A DNA stretch of 15,063 nucleotides from F1-60-MAGs149 sp032119475 (GCA_032119475.1 JAUMCA010000147.1:1-15063); one strand, 5' to 3'. Counted from the stretch's first letter, positions 1 through 6,692 are shown. Notes: a model not told the origin generated them from the letters alone. Numbers and translations: made by a program.

Positions 1-7
1 ACTGCGA

Positions 8-48
8 GAGCGTGTCGCGTTTCGGTCTGACCCCTTCGCGACACGCTC
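8..48. repeat. REP-like palindrome with 12-bp perfect arms
   Basis: The arms GAGCGTGTCGCG (8-19) and CGCGACACGCTC (37-48) are perfectly complementary around a 17-nt loop. The loop itself contains the small palindrome GGTCTGACC (24-32). The right arm overlaps the stop codon of the AEC transporter gene (TGA read from 49 to 47), so transcripts of that gene would end in this hairpin. There is no T-tract on either side, so it is not a classical intrinsic terminator. The nested structure and the GGTCTGACCCC core resemble dispersed REP-type elements, but one copy in one window cannot prove that. Confidence 0.6.
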
Positions 49-967
49 ACCCGAAGAACGTCAGCCCGACCACGATGCCCGCGACCATGATCACGGTCGA
101 CATGATCACGATCAGGCGCATCATCGCGCCGGGCAGGCCGTACACGCGGGCGAGGATCAGCGTGTGGAACGCGGCCGGCATCGCGATCGACAGGTAGTAC
201 ACGGCCGGCACGTCGGCCCCGATCGCGAGGTCCACCCCGAACAGCACGGCCGGCGCGATCGCCAGCCGCATCAGCACCGGCACCGCGGCGCGCCAGACGT
301 CGTGGATGTCGTGCGCCACGCGCTCCAGCGGCAGGGCCAACCCCAGCTCGAGGAACCCGATCGGGCCCATCAGGAACACCACCCAGTCGGTCGGCGCGGC
401 GACGTACGGCTCGAGGTCGAAGCCGGCCGCCCGGATCGCGACGGCGATGCCGGCGAAGATCAACGGGACGTTGATGATCTGGCGCGCGATCCCGCCCCAC
501 GTCCGCGGGCGCGAGCCGTTGCCGAAGTGCGCGGCGATCGTCGTCGACACCGACACGATCGGGATCAGGTACATGAACTGCGCGAACAGCACCTGGAGCG
601 CGAGCCCGGCCGGTCCGAACACCGCGTTGATGACCGGGTAGCCGAGCGTCACGGTGTTGGTGAACCCGCTGCCGAGCGCGAGCACGCCCTGCTCGCCGCG
701 GCTGCGCGCCGCCGACCGGGCATAGGCGAGCCCGATGCCGAGCACGAGCCACGAGGCGATGATGACCGCCGCGAGCCCGATCAGCGTCGTCGCGTCCGCG
801 GGCACGACCGTGTACGCGAAGAGCACGACGATCGGCGCGAAGAAGTGGAAGTAGAAGCCGAAGATGCGCTTGTTCCACGGGGCGGCATGGGCCGGCCAGC
901 GCCACTGCCAGAAGATGCCGACGGCGAACGAGGCGGCCCACAACAGGCCGATCAGCGGTCCGGGCAC
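47..967 (-). CDS. AEC-family (auxin efflux carrier-type) membrane transporter
   Basis: Predicted integral membrane carrier of 306 aa, normal for bacterial AEC/malonate-transporter-like proteins (about 300-320 aa). Hydrophobic segments alternate along its whole length, giving roughly ten helices. Two stretches are typical of the family: GFTNTVTLGYPVI (residues 101-113), the unwound-helix region near the substrate site, and SIAMPAAFHTLILARVYG (260-277) in the second half. I chose the GTG at 967, which lies 1 nt after the stop of the epimerase gene. An in-frame ATG at 1060 would add 31 Arg/Ser/Pro-rich residues that overlap the epimerase gene and look like out-of-frame translation. The gene is the last of a tightly spaced operon with the epimerase and an ABC exporter, so it is probably translated by coupling. 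Members carry small carboxylates or related anions, but the substrate cannot be read from the sequence. A palindrome overlaps the stop. Confidence 0.88.
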   Translation of the reverse strand: MPGPLIGLLWAASFAVGIFWQWRWPAHAAPWNKRIFGFYFHFFAPIVVLFAYTVVPADATTLIGLAAVIIASWLVLGIGLAYARSAARSRGEQGVLALGSGFTNTVTLGYPVINAVFGPAGLALQVLFAQFMYLIPIVSVSTTIAAHFGNGSRPRTWGGIARQIINVPLIFAGIAVAIRAAGFDLEPYVAAPTDWVVFLMGPIGFLELGLALPLERVAHDIHDVWRAAVPVLMRLAIAPAVLFGVDLAIGADVPAVYYLSIAMPAAFHTLILARVYGLPGAMMRLIVIMSTVIMVAGIVVGLTFFG

Positions 968-968
968 G

Positions 969-1955
969 TCAGGCGTCGCCGCGGGTGCGGTACCAGTCGA
1001 TCGTGGCCAGGATCGCCTCGTCGACGGGCCGCGGCGCGTAGCCGAGCTCCTCGATCGCACGATCGCTCGCGGCGTACCACCAGTGCCGCGCCGAGTCGAG
1101 CTCGTCGGCGGCCACGGGGAGCGGGATGCCCACGCGGTCGGCGAGCTTCGCCGCGAACGCCGTCGGCCCCCCGGGCAGGTGCACCGTGCGGCGCTCGATC
1201 CCCGCGAGCCGCAGGACGCGGGCCGACAGCTCGCGGTGGCTGAGGTGGCCGTCGGGCGTCGCGAGGATGTAGCGCTGCCCGCTGCGCCCGTCGGCGAGCA
1301 CGCGGCGGATGCCGTCGGCGACGTCGCGGACGTCGACGTACGTGATGCCGCCCGTCAGGGTGAGCCGCAGCTCGCCCGTGAGGATCTTGCGGACGTGGAA
1401 CGTCGAGATCGCGTTGACGTCGCCGGCGCCGAGCACGTGGCCGGGGTTGGCGACGACCACGTCCTGCCCGGTCGCGGCGGCGGCCAGCGCCGCCTGCTCG
1501 CCGAGGCGCTTCGACAGCGCGTACGGGAACGACGCCGCGACGGTGGAGAACGGCGATCCCTCGTCGAGCGGCTGCGCGGGGTCCGGCGTGGTGCCGACCG
1601 CCGCGATGCTCGAGACGTGGACCACGCGCGCGACGTCGGCGGCGCGCGCCGCCGCGAGCACGTGCTCCGTGCCCGCGACGTTGACCTCCATCAGCCGGTC
1701 GCGATCGCGCTCGAGGTGCGACACGAGGCCCGCCATGTGGATGACCGCGTCGACGCCCCGGACGGCCGCCTCCAGGGACCCCGGGTCGGTGACGTCGCCC
1801 GCGAGGCGCTCGACGTCCAGCCCCGGCAGGGCGTCGTCGGGCCGACGGGCCACGACGCGCACCTCGACGCCGTCGGCGAGCAGGAGCGGCACCAGGACCT
1901 GCCCGAGGAACCCGGTCGCGCCCGTCACCAGGATGCGGCTCATGCCCGACATCAT
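969..1955 (-). CDS. NAD(P)-dependent epimerase/dehydratase, extended SDR
   Basis: Cytosolic oxidoreductase of 328 aa with an N-terminal Rossmann fold. The extended-SDR nucleotide motif GATGFLG lies at residues 12-18, followed by DV at 54-55, HMAG at 73-76 (NAAG-type motif), catalytic Ser in VSS (114-116) and the active-site YALSK at 145-149 (Tyr145, Lys149). TYVDVRDVA (205-213) is typical of the dihydroflavonol-reductase/nucleoside-diphosphate-sugar epimerase branch. The C-terminal part ends in a DWYRTRG helix common in the hopanoid-associated epimerase-like subgroup, but the substrate is open. Starts at 1955, 1952 and 1943 are all possible. None has a good ribosome site, and MSRILV (1943) begins exactly at the first beta strand. 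The gene follows the ABC permease gene by 13 bp and precedes the AEC carrier by 1 bp, so it is probably cotranscribed with transport genes. Confidence 0.9.
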   Translation of the reverse strand: MMSGMSRILVTGATGFLGQVLVPLLLADGVEVRVVARRPDDALPGLDVERLAGDVTDPGSLEAAVRGVDAVIHMAGLVSHLERDRDRLMEVNVAGTEHVLAAARAADVARVVHVSSIAAVGTTPDPAQPLDEGSPFSTVAASFPYALSKRLGEQAALAAAATGQDVVVANPGHVLGAGDVNAISTFHVRKILTGELRLTLTGGITYVDVRDVADGIRRVLADGRSGQRYILATPDGHLSHRELSARVLRLAGIERRTVHLPGGPTAFAAKLADRVGIPLPVAADELDSARHWWYAASDRAIEELGYAPRPVDEAILATIDWYRTRGDA

Positions 1956-1960
1956 CGGGC
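1944..1960 (-). promoter_or_regulatory. Small inverted repeat over the epimerase start codons
   Basis: GCCCGA (1944-1949) and TCGGGC (1955-1960) can pair around a 5-nt loop that contains the upstream ATG pair. The hairpin would mask the starts at 1955 and 1952 and leave the ATG at 1943 exposed right after the stem. It may tune translation behind the permease gene, or it may be chance in GC-rich DNA. Confidence 0.25.
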
Positions 1961-1968
1961 ATCGGGCC

Positions 1969-4521
1969 CTACTCGTACTGCAGCGCCTCGAGCACGTCGA
2001 GCTTCGCCGCGCGCCGCGCGGGCAGGATCGCCGCCACCACGCCCGCCACGACCGACAGCACGAGGAAGAGGAGCAGCGTGCCGATCGGCAGCACGAACTC
2101 GATCCCCTCCTCCGCCAGGCCCTGGGCGGTGATCCAGCCGAACAGGACCCCGATCAGCACGCCGAGGATGCCGCCGATGATCGACGTGATCACCGACTCC
2201 CAGCGGATCATGCGCCGCAGCTGGCGGCGCGTCGTACCGACCGCCCGCAGCATGCCGATCTCCCGGGTGCGCTCGAAGATCGACAGGACGAGCGTGTTGA
2301 CGATGCCGAACAGCGAGATGATCACGCTCAGCGCGAGCAGCGCGTAGAAGATCACGAGCAGCTGGTTGACGCCCGACTCGATCTGCTCCTTGATCTCCGC
2401 GTTCGACTGCACCTGGGCGGTCGGGAACGGATCGAGCGCCTGCTCCACCGCGGCCTGGACGACCGCGGGGTCCGTGCCCTCGGCGTCCTTGACGAACAGC
2501 GTGTTCACGCCGGTCGCGTTGGACTGGAGCAGCGGCTTGAGCGCGGTCTGGCTGACCGTCACCCCGCGCAGGAACTGCTCGTCAACGTACGTGCCGAGCA
2601 CGTCGAACGACGCGCTCGCGCCGGAGATCGACGCGACCTCGATGCGGTCCCCGGCGGCGACGCCGAGGTCCTTCGCGACCGTCGCCTCCACGAGGGCGCC
2701 GGTGGTGCCGAGCTCGGCGACGAGGCCGTCGCCCCCCTCCTCCCAGTCGAACTGGTAGACCTGCTCGATGTCGGCGGGGTCCACGCCGATCAGCGCGAAC
2801 GTGCCGGCGTCGATCTGCACCGGGGTGCCGCCGACCGGCGAGGCCACCTCGACCCCGTCGACGGCGCGCACGGCCGACAGCACGTCGGCGGGCAGCGGGT
2901 TGCCGAAGCCGCGCGCGGTCACGATCAGCTCGCTCTTCAGGGAGTCGTCGATCGCACCGGTGAACGACGCCTTGAGGCCGCCGACGAAGATGGTGACGAA
3001 GACGACGAGGCCGATGCCGATCATCAGCGCGGCGGCGGTGACCGCCGTCCGGCCGGGGTTGCGGCCGGCGTTCTCGGCCGCGAGCCGTCCGACGCCGCCG
3101 CCGACGATGGAGATCGGACGCTCCAGCCCGTGCACGACGGGTCGGATGATGTAGCGGGACAGGATCGCGACGGCGATGAAGATCGCGATGGCCCCCGCTG
3201 CGAGCAGCGACAGGCGCTGCGCGGTCCCGACGTCGATCGTCAGCCCGACGACCAGCGCCGCCGCGCCGGCGATGGCGATCAGGACGGCGAGGACGGGCGT
3301 CAGGCGCGCGAAGCGGCCGCGCGGGATCGTCGAGCCCTCACGCAGGGCGGCGACGGGTGCGATGCGCGTGGCGCGCAGCGCCGGACCGACCGCGGCGAGC
3401 AGCGTCACGCCGACGCCGACGACCAGGCAGACGACGACCGTCTGCCACTGCATGCGCAGACCCGTGGCCGGCAGGCCGAACCCGACCAGCTCGAACACGC
3501 GGTTGAGGCCCCAGGCGAAGCCGAGGCCGGCGACCAGCCCGATCAGGGTGGCGAGCAGGGCGATCACCAGCGCCTCGCCCAGCACGGCGCCCATGATCTG
3601 GCGGCGGCTCGCCCCGATCGTGCGCAGCATCGCGAACTCGCGGGTGCGCTGCGCGACGGTGATCGAGAACGTGTTGAAGATGATGAAGGCGCCGACCAGG
3701 ACGGCGACGCCGGCGAACCCGAGTAGCGCGAAGCGGATGATCCGCCCGATCAGCGCGTTGAGCTCGTTCGCCTGCTCCGCGGAGTCCTCCGCGGCGGTCT
3801 GGACGATCAGCGAGCGCTCCGGCAGTGCCGACCGGACGCGCTCCGCGAGCGCCTCCTCCGAGACGCCATCGCCCTTCGCGTAGACGTAGCTGGCCTTGCC
3901 GTCGAGCGACCACCACTGCTGCACGTCGGCGAGCGGGGCGATCACCGAGGTCGAGCCGCCGAGCGACGTGGTGCCGTCGCCGAACTGCAGGATGCCGACG
4001 ACGGTGACGTCCTGGGCGCCGGCCTGCGTGGCCAGCTGGGCGGCCTGGCCGACCTGCAGGTTCCCGCGCTCGGCGATCTCCTGCGCGACGGCGACCTCGC
4101 CGGACGCGGACGGCAGCCGCCCCGCGATCGGCGTGTACGGGTTCATCTCCTGCGGGAGGCTCGAGAACACGAAGTCCGGAGCGCCGCCCTGGCTGGTCAG
4201 GGGCTCGCCGTCCGCGACGAGGTAGCCCTGGACCTGGAGGAACGGCTCGGCCAGCGCGACGCCCTCGACCGCGCGCACCTGCTCGACGACGTCCGCGTCC
4301 AGGTAGACGGCCGTCTGCTGGTCCTCGAACGGCGGCCGATCCTTGACGACGACGTCGATGTTCGCGTTGCCCTGCTGGAAGATCTGCACGAAGGCGCGGT
4401 CGATCTGATCGGTCAGGACGAAGGTGCCGGCGATCATCGTGACGCCGAGCAGGATCGCGATGGCGGTCAGCGCGGAGCGCAGCTTGCGGGTCGCGAGGCC
4501 GCGGAGTACGAGCCGGAACAT
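1969..4521 (-). CDS. ABC transporter permease, duplicated FtsX/MacB-type
   Basis: Membrane subunit of an exporter-like ABC system, 850 aa. It consists of two fused FtsX-type halves, the usual architecture for large single-chain permeases of this class in actinobacteria. Half one has a TM helix at about 15-38, an extracytoplasmic MacB_PCD-like region at about 40-255, then three TM helices at about 262-285, 312-340 and 360-384. Half two has TM helices at about 408-428, 436-458 and 495-515, a second extracytoplasmic region at about 518-715, then three TM helices at about 718-745, 775-800 and 812-833. The cytoplasmic coupling motif occurs twice: RTREFAMLRTIGASRRQI (292-309) and RTREIGMLRAVGTTRRQL (751-768). 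The ATG at 4521 is chosen because GGAG (4532-4529 on this strand) lies 7 nt upstream and overlaps the end of the ATPase gene; the upstream in-frame start at 4647 is spurious. Likely roles are export or extraction of lipoproteins, peptides or lipids; no substrate is shown. Confidence 0.93.
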   Translation of the reverse strand: MFRLVLRGLATRKLRSALTAIAILLGVTMIAGTFVLTDQIDRAFVQIFQQGNANIDVVVKDRPPFEDQQTAVYLDADVVEQVRAVEGVALAEPFLQVQGYLVADGEPLTSQGGAPDFVFSSLPQEMNPYTPIAGRLPSASGEVAVAQEIAERGNLQVGQAAQLATQAGAQDVTVVGILQFGDGTTSLGGSTSVIAPLADVQQWWSLDGKASYVYAKGDGVSEEALAERVRSALPERSLIVQTAAEDSAEQANELNALIGRIIRFALLGFAGVAVLVGAFIIFNTFSITVAQRTREFAMLRTIGASRRQIMGAVLGEALVIALLATLIGLVAGLGFAWGLNRVFELVGFGLPATGLRMQWQTVVVCLVVGVGVTLLAAVGPALRATRIAPVAALREGSTIPRGRFARLTPVLAVLIAIAGAAALVVGLTIDVGTAQRLSLLAAGAIAIFIAVAILSRYIIRPVVHGLERPISIVGGGVGRLAAENAGRNPGRTAVTAAALMIGIGLVVFVTIFVGGLKASFTGAIDDSLKSELIVTARGFGNPLPADVLSAVRAVDGVEVASPVGGTPVQIDAGTFALIGVDPADIEQVYQFDWEEGGDGLVAELGTTGALVEATVAKDLGVAAGDRIEVASISGASASFDVLGTYVDEQFLRGVTVSQTALKPLLQSNATGVNTLFVKDAEGTDPAVVQAAVEQALDPFPTAQVQSNAEIKEQIESGVNQLLVIFYALLALSVIISLFGIVNTLVLSIFERTREIGMLRAVGTTRRQLRRMIRWESVITSIIGGILGVLIGVLFGWITAQGLAEEGIEFVLPIGTLLLFLVLSVVAGVVAAILPARRAAKLDVLEALQYE

Positions 4522-4525
4522 GGCG

Positions 4526-5296
4526 CTACTCCAGGGTCTTGATGGTGTCGAGGATCTCGCCGGCCGACATCCGGCCGGAGTCCCGCACGACGCGCCCGTC
4601 GCGCAGGAAGACGACGCGGTCGGCGATCGACGCCGCGCTCGCGTCATGCGTGACCATGATGACGGTCTGCCCGAACTCGTCGACCGCGTGGCGCAGCAGG
4701 TCGAGCACCTCGCCGCTGGTGCGCGAGTCGAGGTTCCCCGTCGGCTCGTCGCCGAAGACGACCGCCGGACGCGGGAGCAGCGCGCGGGCCACGGCGACGC
4801 GCTGCTGCTGGCCGCCGGAGAGCTCGGCCGGGCGGTGCGTGAGCCGGTCGCCGAGCCCGGTGGCCGCGATCAGCGACTCCTCCCACACCGGATCGGGCGT
4901 CGCGCCGGCGATCCGCATGGGGAGCTCGATGTTCTCGCGCGCCGTGAGCATCGGCAGCAGGTTGAAGAACTGGAAGACGAAGCCGATCTTGGCGCGCCGC
5001 AGGAGCGTCAGCCGCTGGTCGTTGAGACCGGCCAGCTCCGTGCCGTCCACCGTGACGCTGCCGGACGTCGGCTGGTCGAGGCCGGCGAGGATGTGCATCA
5101 GCGTCGACTTGCCCGATCCCGAGGGACCCATCACCGCGGCCAGCTGCCCGGTGGGGAACGAGATCGACACCCCGTCGAGCGCGCGCACCTCCGAGGCGCC
5201 CTCGCCGTAGACCTTCGTCAGATCGCGCGCGACGACGACGTCGCGCTGTGCTGCCGCCGCGTCCGCGGCCGGCGTGGGGGTCGTCTCAGTGCTCAC
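4526..5296 (-). CDS. ABC transporter ATP-binding protein, MacB/LolD/YknY type
   Basis: Cytoplasmic ATPase partner of the adjacent permease, 256 aa from the chosen GTG. All motifs are intact: Walker A GPSGSGKST at residues 57-65, Q-loop Gln109 in VFQFFNLLP, signature LSGGQQQR at 159-166, Walker B VVFGDEPTGNLDS beginning at 179, and H-loop His217 in MVTHD. FQFFNLLPMLTARENIELPM and DEPTGNLDS are hallmark stretches of the LolD/MacB/FtsE branch that pairs with FtsX-type permeases. The first ~20 residues are Ala/Thr/Pro-rich and poorly ordered. The GTG at 5296 has AGGAG upstream (10-nt spacing) and gives a normal length. An in-frame ATG at 5344 would add 16 unlike residues and overlaps the probable promoter. 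The stop is 4 bp before the permease start, so the two are coupled and expected to be made in step. Confidence 0.95.
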   Translation of the reverse strand: MSTETTPTPAADAAAAQRDVVVARDLTKVYGEGASEVRALDGVSISFPTGQLAAVMGPSGSGKSTLMHILAGLDQPTSGSVTVDGTELAGLNDQRLTLLRRAKIGFVFQFFNLLPMLTARENIELPMRIAGATPDPVWEESLIAATGLGDRLTHRPAELSGGQQQRVAVARALLPRPAVVFGDEPTGNLDSRTSGEVLDLLRHAVDEFGQTVIMVTHDASAASIADRVVFLRDGRVVRDSGRMSAGEILDTIKTLE

Positions 5297-5330
5297 GCTG
5301 GCGCGGCTCCTGTCGGGGGGGTTAGCGCCC

Positions 5331-5336
5331 AATCTA
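5331..5336 (-). promoter_or_regulatory. Possible -10 box (TAGATT) for the ABC operon
   Basis: The 78-bp gap between the 88-aa gene and the ATPase gene contains TAGATT on the minus strand, fitting TAnnnT. The predicted transcription start near 5324 would fall next to a run of seven C (5321-5315, minus strand), leaving a leader of about 28 nt that carries AGGAG before the GTG at 5296. No good -35 is seen 16-18 bp upstream. The operon may instead be read from the promoter in front of the 154-aa gene. Confidence 0.28.
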
Positions 5337-5344
5337 TCGCGCAT

Positions 5345-5360
5345 CGTCCGACGACGGACG
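5345..5360 (-). terminator. GC-rich hairpin after the 88-aa gene, possible weak terminator
   Basis: CGTCCG (5345-5350) and CGGACG (5355-5360) form a perfect 6-bp stem with a 4-nt loop, 15 nt downstream of the stop of the 88-aa gene. No T-tract follows on the minus strand, so at best it attenuates read-through into the ABC genes. Confidence 0.3.
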
Positions 5361-5374
5361 GAGCGCCGACGGGG

Positions 5375-5641
5375 CTAGAGCTTGCCGGAGGCGGCGAGCG
5401 TCAGCCGACCCCAGAGCTCCTCGCCCACCTTGGAGCGGCGGACGTAGAGGCCCTGGAGGGGGACGAACTCGCCCTCGAGCGCCAGCACGGGTCCGCGCTT
5501 CGGGCTCGAGGCATCGAGGTACCAATCGCCGTCGTCGAGCATCTCGCCGGCGGGGCTGAACACGATGCGGGAGCGCTCGTCGTCCGACAGGGGCTCGAGC
5601 CACGTCAGGGCGAGCGGATTGCTGAGATCGGGACCGCCCAT
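5375..5641 (-). CDS. Conserved-looking small protein of unknown function (88 aa)
   Basis: I do not recognise this protein. It is soluble, has no Cys, no signal peptide and no membrane segment, and contains three Trp residues (LTWLEPL near 13-18, GDWYLD near 38-43, EELWGRL near 75-80). Its alternating hydrophobic pattern (RIVFSPAGEML, GPVLALEGEFVPLQGLYVRRS) suggests a small beta-rich fold. The ATG at 5641 shares its A with the TGA of the 154-aa gene (TGATG), so the two are probably translationally coupled and functionally linked. A longer reading from an in-frame ATG at 5788 adds 49 Arg/Gly/Pro-rich residues that are the 154-aa gene read out of frame, so it is rejected. It is likely a real gene because of the coupling and the clean protein-like composition compared with the shadow frames. 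Confidence 0.72.
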   Translation of the reverse strand: MGGPDLSNPLALTWLEPLSDDERSRIVFSPAGEMLDDGDWYLDASSPKRGPVLALEGEFVPLQGLYVRRSKVGEELWGRLTLAASGKL

Positions 5642-6105
5642 CAGGACTTCTTCGCGGCCTTCTTGGAGGCCTTCAGCGGGTTGAGCATCTTCTCCTTCGC
5701 GTCCGCGGGCGCGTCGGCGAGCGGCACGACGGACTCGCCGCAGAGGTGGCCCTTGACGCGCCGCAGGCAGGACTCCGGCGTCGACCACAGGGAGACGGTG
5801 CGGTGGCCGTGCTTGCAGATGAACACGCGGGCGACGCTCGGCGCCTGGGTCGCGACGGCGACCGGGGCGGCATCGGCCTCGTACTCCGGAGCGGCCTCGC
5901 CGTCCTCGTACTCGGACTCGACCGACGGCACCTCCTCGGCGGCCTCCTCAGCCTCGGCGACCGGCTCGGCGGCCTCCTCAGCCTCCGCGACGGGCGCAGC
6001 GGCCTCCTCGGCGGGCGCCTCCTCGACGGCGGCCTCCGCGTCGGGGGTCTCCTCGGCGACGGCCTCGACGGCCTCGTCGGCGGTATCGGTGTTGTCGTCT
6101 GCCAC
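5641..6105 (-). CDS. Charge-polarised protein with acidic Ala/Glu arm and Cys/His module (154 aa)
   Basis: Three parts can be seen. Residues 1-82 are an acidic low-complexity arm (Ala, Glu, Pro, Val) with a perfect 10-residue tandem repeat PVAEAEEAAE at 38-47 and 48-57. Residues about 90-143 look folded and carry Cys97, His99 and His101 in FICKHGHRTVSLW, then Cys113, His120 and Cys122, a spacing that could bind zinc. Residues 145-154 (KASKKAAKKS) are a basic tail. There is no signal peptide or membrane helix. The GTG at 6105 has GGAG 6 nt upstream. The gene lies first in the minus-strand run, overlaps the 88-aa gene by one base, and is divergent from the OsmC operon. I cannot name a family. 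A nucleic-acid- or ribosome-associated role would fit a basic tail plus Cys/His module, but this is a guess. Confidence 0.8.
   Translation of the reverse strand: MADDNTDTADEAVEAVAEETPDAEAAVEEAPAEEAAAPVAEAEEAAEPVAEAEEAAEEVPSVESEYEDGEAAPEYEADAAPVAVATQAPSVARVFICKHGHRTVSLWSTPESCLRRVKGHLCGESVVPLADAPADAKEKMLNPLKASKKAAKKS
5935..5994 (-). repeat. 30-bp in-frame tandem duplication within the 154-aa gene
   Basis: Positions 5935-5964 and 5965-5994 match at 28 of 30 bases, with the first 21 identical. The unit encodes PVAEAEEAAE on the minus strand, so copy-number change would keep the frame. This is a recent-looking duplication in the acidic arm. Confidence 0.85.
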
Positions 6106-6141
6106 GGTGGTCTCCAGAGAGGCGATCGGGGTGCGGAGCGG

Positions 6142-6147
6142 ATCCTA
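6142..6147 (-). promoter_or_regulatory. Possible -10 box (TAGGAT) for the 154-aa gene
   Basis: TAGGAT on the minus strand fits TAnnnT and would give transcription starting near 6135, a leader of about 30 nt, and GGAG just before the GTG at 6105. The -35 position falls inside the hairpin at 6162-6185 and has no recognisable hexamer. Confidence 0.3.
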
Positions 6148-6161
6148 GAGGGGGTGCCGCT

Positions 6162-6185
6162 CCCGGCGGGGAGGTTCCCGCCGGG
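6162..6185. promoter_or_regulatory. Perfect 9-bp inverted repeat in the divergent control region
   Basis: CCCGGCGGG (6162-6170) and CCCGCCGGG (6177-6185) are exact complements around GAGGTT. The element lies between two divergent genes, roughly at the -35 position of the leftward promoter candidate and about 50 bp upstream of the rightward -10. That placement suits an operator acting on both directions. It cannot be a terminator for either flanking gene, because both are transcribed away from it. Confidence 0.45.
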
Positions 6186-6218
6186 CCAAGGATGGCACGG
6201 CTGCGGTTCGGCGGCGGC

Positions 6219-6232
6219 GCTCGCGGGCGAGC
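6219..6232 (+). promoter_or_regulatory. Palindrome GCTCGC-GG-GCGAGC upstream of the OsmC -10 box
   Basis: A 14-bp perfect palindrome ends 3 bp before the TACGAT -10 candidate and occupies the spacer/-35 area. A repressor bound here would block the promoter. No family-specific operator sequence is recognised. Confidence 0.3.
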
Positions 6233-6235
6233 CGG

Positions 6236-6249
6236 TACGATCACCCCCG
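6236..6249 (+). promoter_or_regulatory. -10 box TACGAT placed for a leaderless OsmC-operon mRNA
   Basis: TACGAT (6236-6241) fits the actinobacterial -10 consensus TAnnnT. It is followed by exactly 7 nt (CACCCCC) and then the GTG of the OsmC-like gene at 6249. The normal distance from -10 to transcription start therefore puts +1 on the start codon itself. No Shine-Dalgarno sequence precedes the GTG, as expected for leaderless translation. A -35 hexamer is not obvious. Confidence 0.55.
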
Positions 6250-6692
6250 TGTCCAATCCGAAGAGCTTCCAGTACGACGTCGGCGTCGCGTGGGACGGCC
6301 GCCGCGCCTCGACGCTGACGACCGGTGGGCGACCGCCGATCGCGTCCGGCCCGCCGACCGACTTCCCGATGGGGGAGCCGGATCGCTGGAGCCCCGAGCA
6401 CCTGTTCCTGGCCGGTCTGGCGTCGTGCACCATGATCTCGTTCCTCGCCCACGCCGAGCACAAGGGCGTCGAGGTGCTGTCGTACGCCTCCGACATCGGC
6501 GGGACCGTCATGCGCCGCGTCGAGGACGGACGCTATGCCTTCGTGCACGTCCACCAGCGCCCGCGGATCGTCGTCGCGGCCGGCCACGCGGCACAGGCAC
6601 GCGAGTTGATCGGCAAGGCCGAGCGCGACTGCTTCATCTCCGCGTCGACGACCGCCGAGATCCAGAACGACTGGGACATCGCCGAGCCGTGA
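6249..6692 (+). CDS. OsmC-family protein (OsmC/Ohr-like thiol peroxidase fold)
   Basis: Small cytosolic protein of 147 aa, the usual family length. The two redox cysteines of the family are present: Cys60 in the helix HLFLAGLASCTMISF and Cys128 in KAERDCFIS, the latter matching the second conserved Cys motif. In characterised OsmC/Ohr proteins these two cysteines reduce organic hydroperoxides, with the protein acting as a dimer; some subfamilies have other or unknown substrates. The N-terminal PKSFQYDVGVAWDGRRASTLT strands and the PMGEPDRWSPEHLFLAGLASC segment follow the standard fold order. The GTG at 6249 is chosen because it sits 7 nt after a TACGAT -10 box; an ATG at 6192 would add 19 Arg/Gly residues and lie upstream of the promoter. 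Its TGA overlaps the GTG of the ureohydrolase gene (GTGA), so it is first in a coupled three-gene operon. OsmC versus Ohr versus YhfA type is not settled. Confidence 0.9.
   Translation: MSNPKSFQYDVGVAWDGRRASTLTTGGRPPIASGPPTDFPMGEPDRWSPEHLFLAGLASCTMISFLAHAEHKGVEVLSYASDIGGTVMRRVEDGRYAFVHVHQRPRIVVAAGHAAQARELIGKAERDCFISASTTAEIQNDWDIAEP

Noticed and set aside
1309..3726. 805-codon open frame on the plus strand
   Set aside because: It lies antisense to the epimerase and ABC permease genes, whose motifs are intact. Its translation is a mix of Arg, Asp, His and Gln with no domain, as expected from a shadow frame in very GC-rich DNA.
4424..6148. 574-codon open frame on the plus strand
   Set aside because: It is antisense to the ABC ATPase, 88-aa and 154-aa genes. 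Its Ser/Ala-rich end is simply the acidic Ala/Glu arm read backwards.
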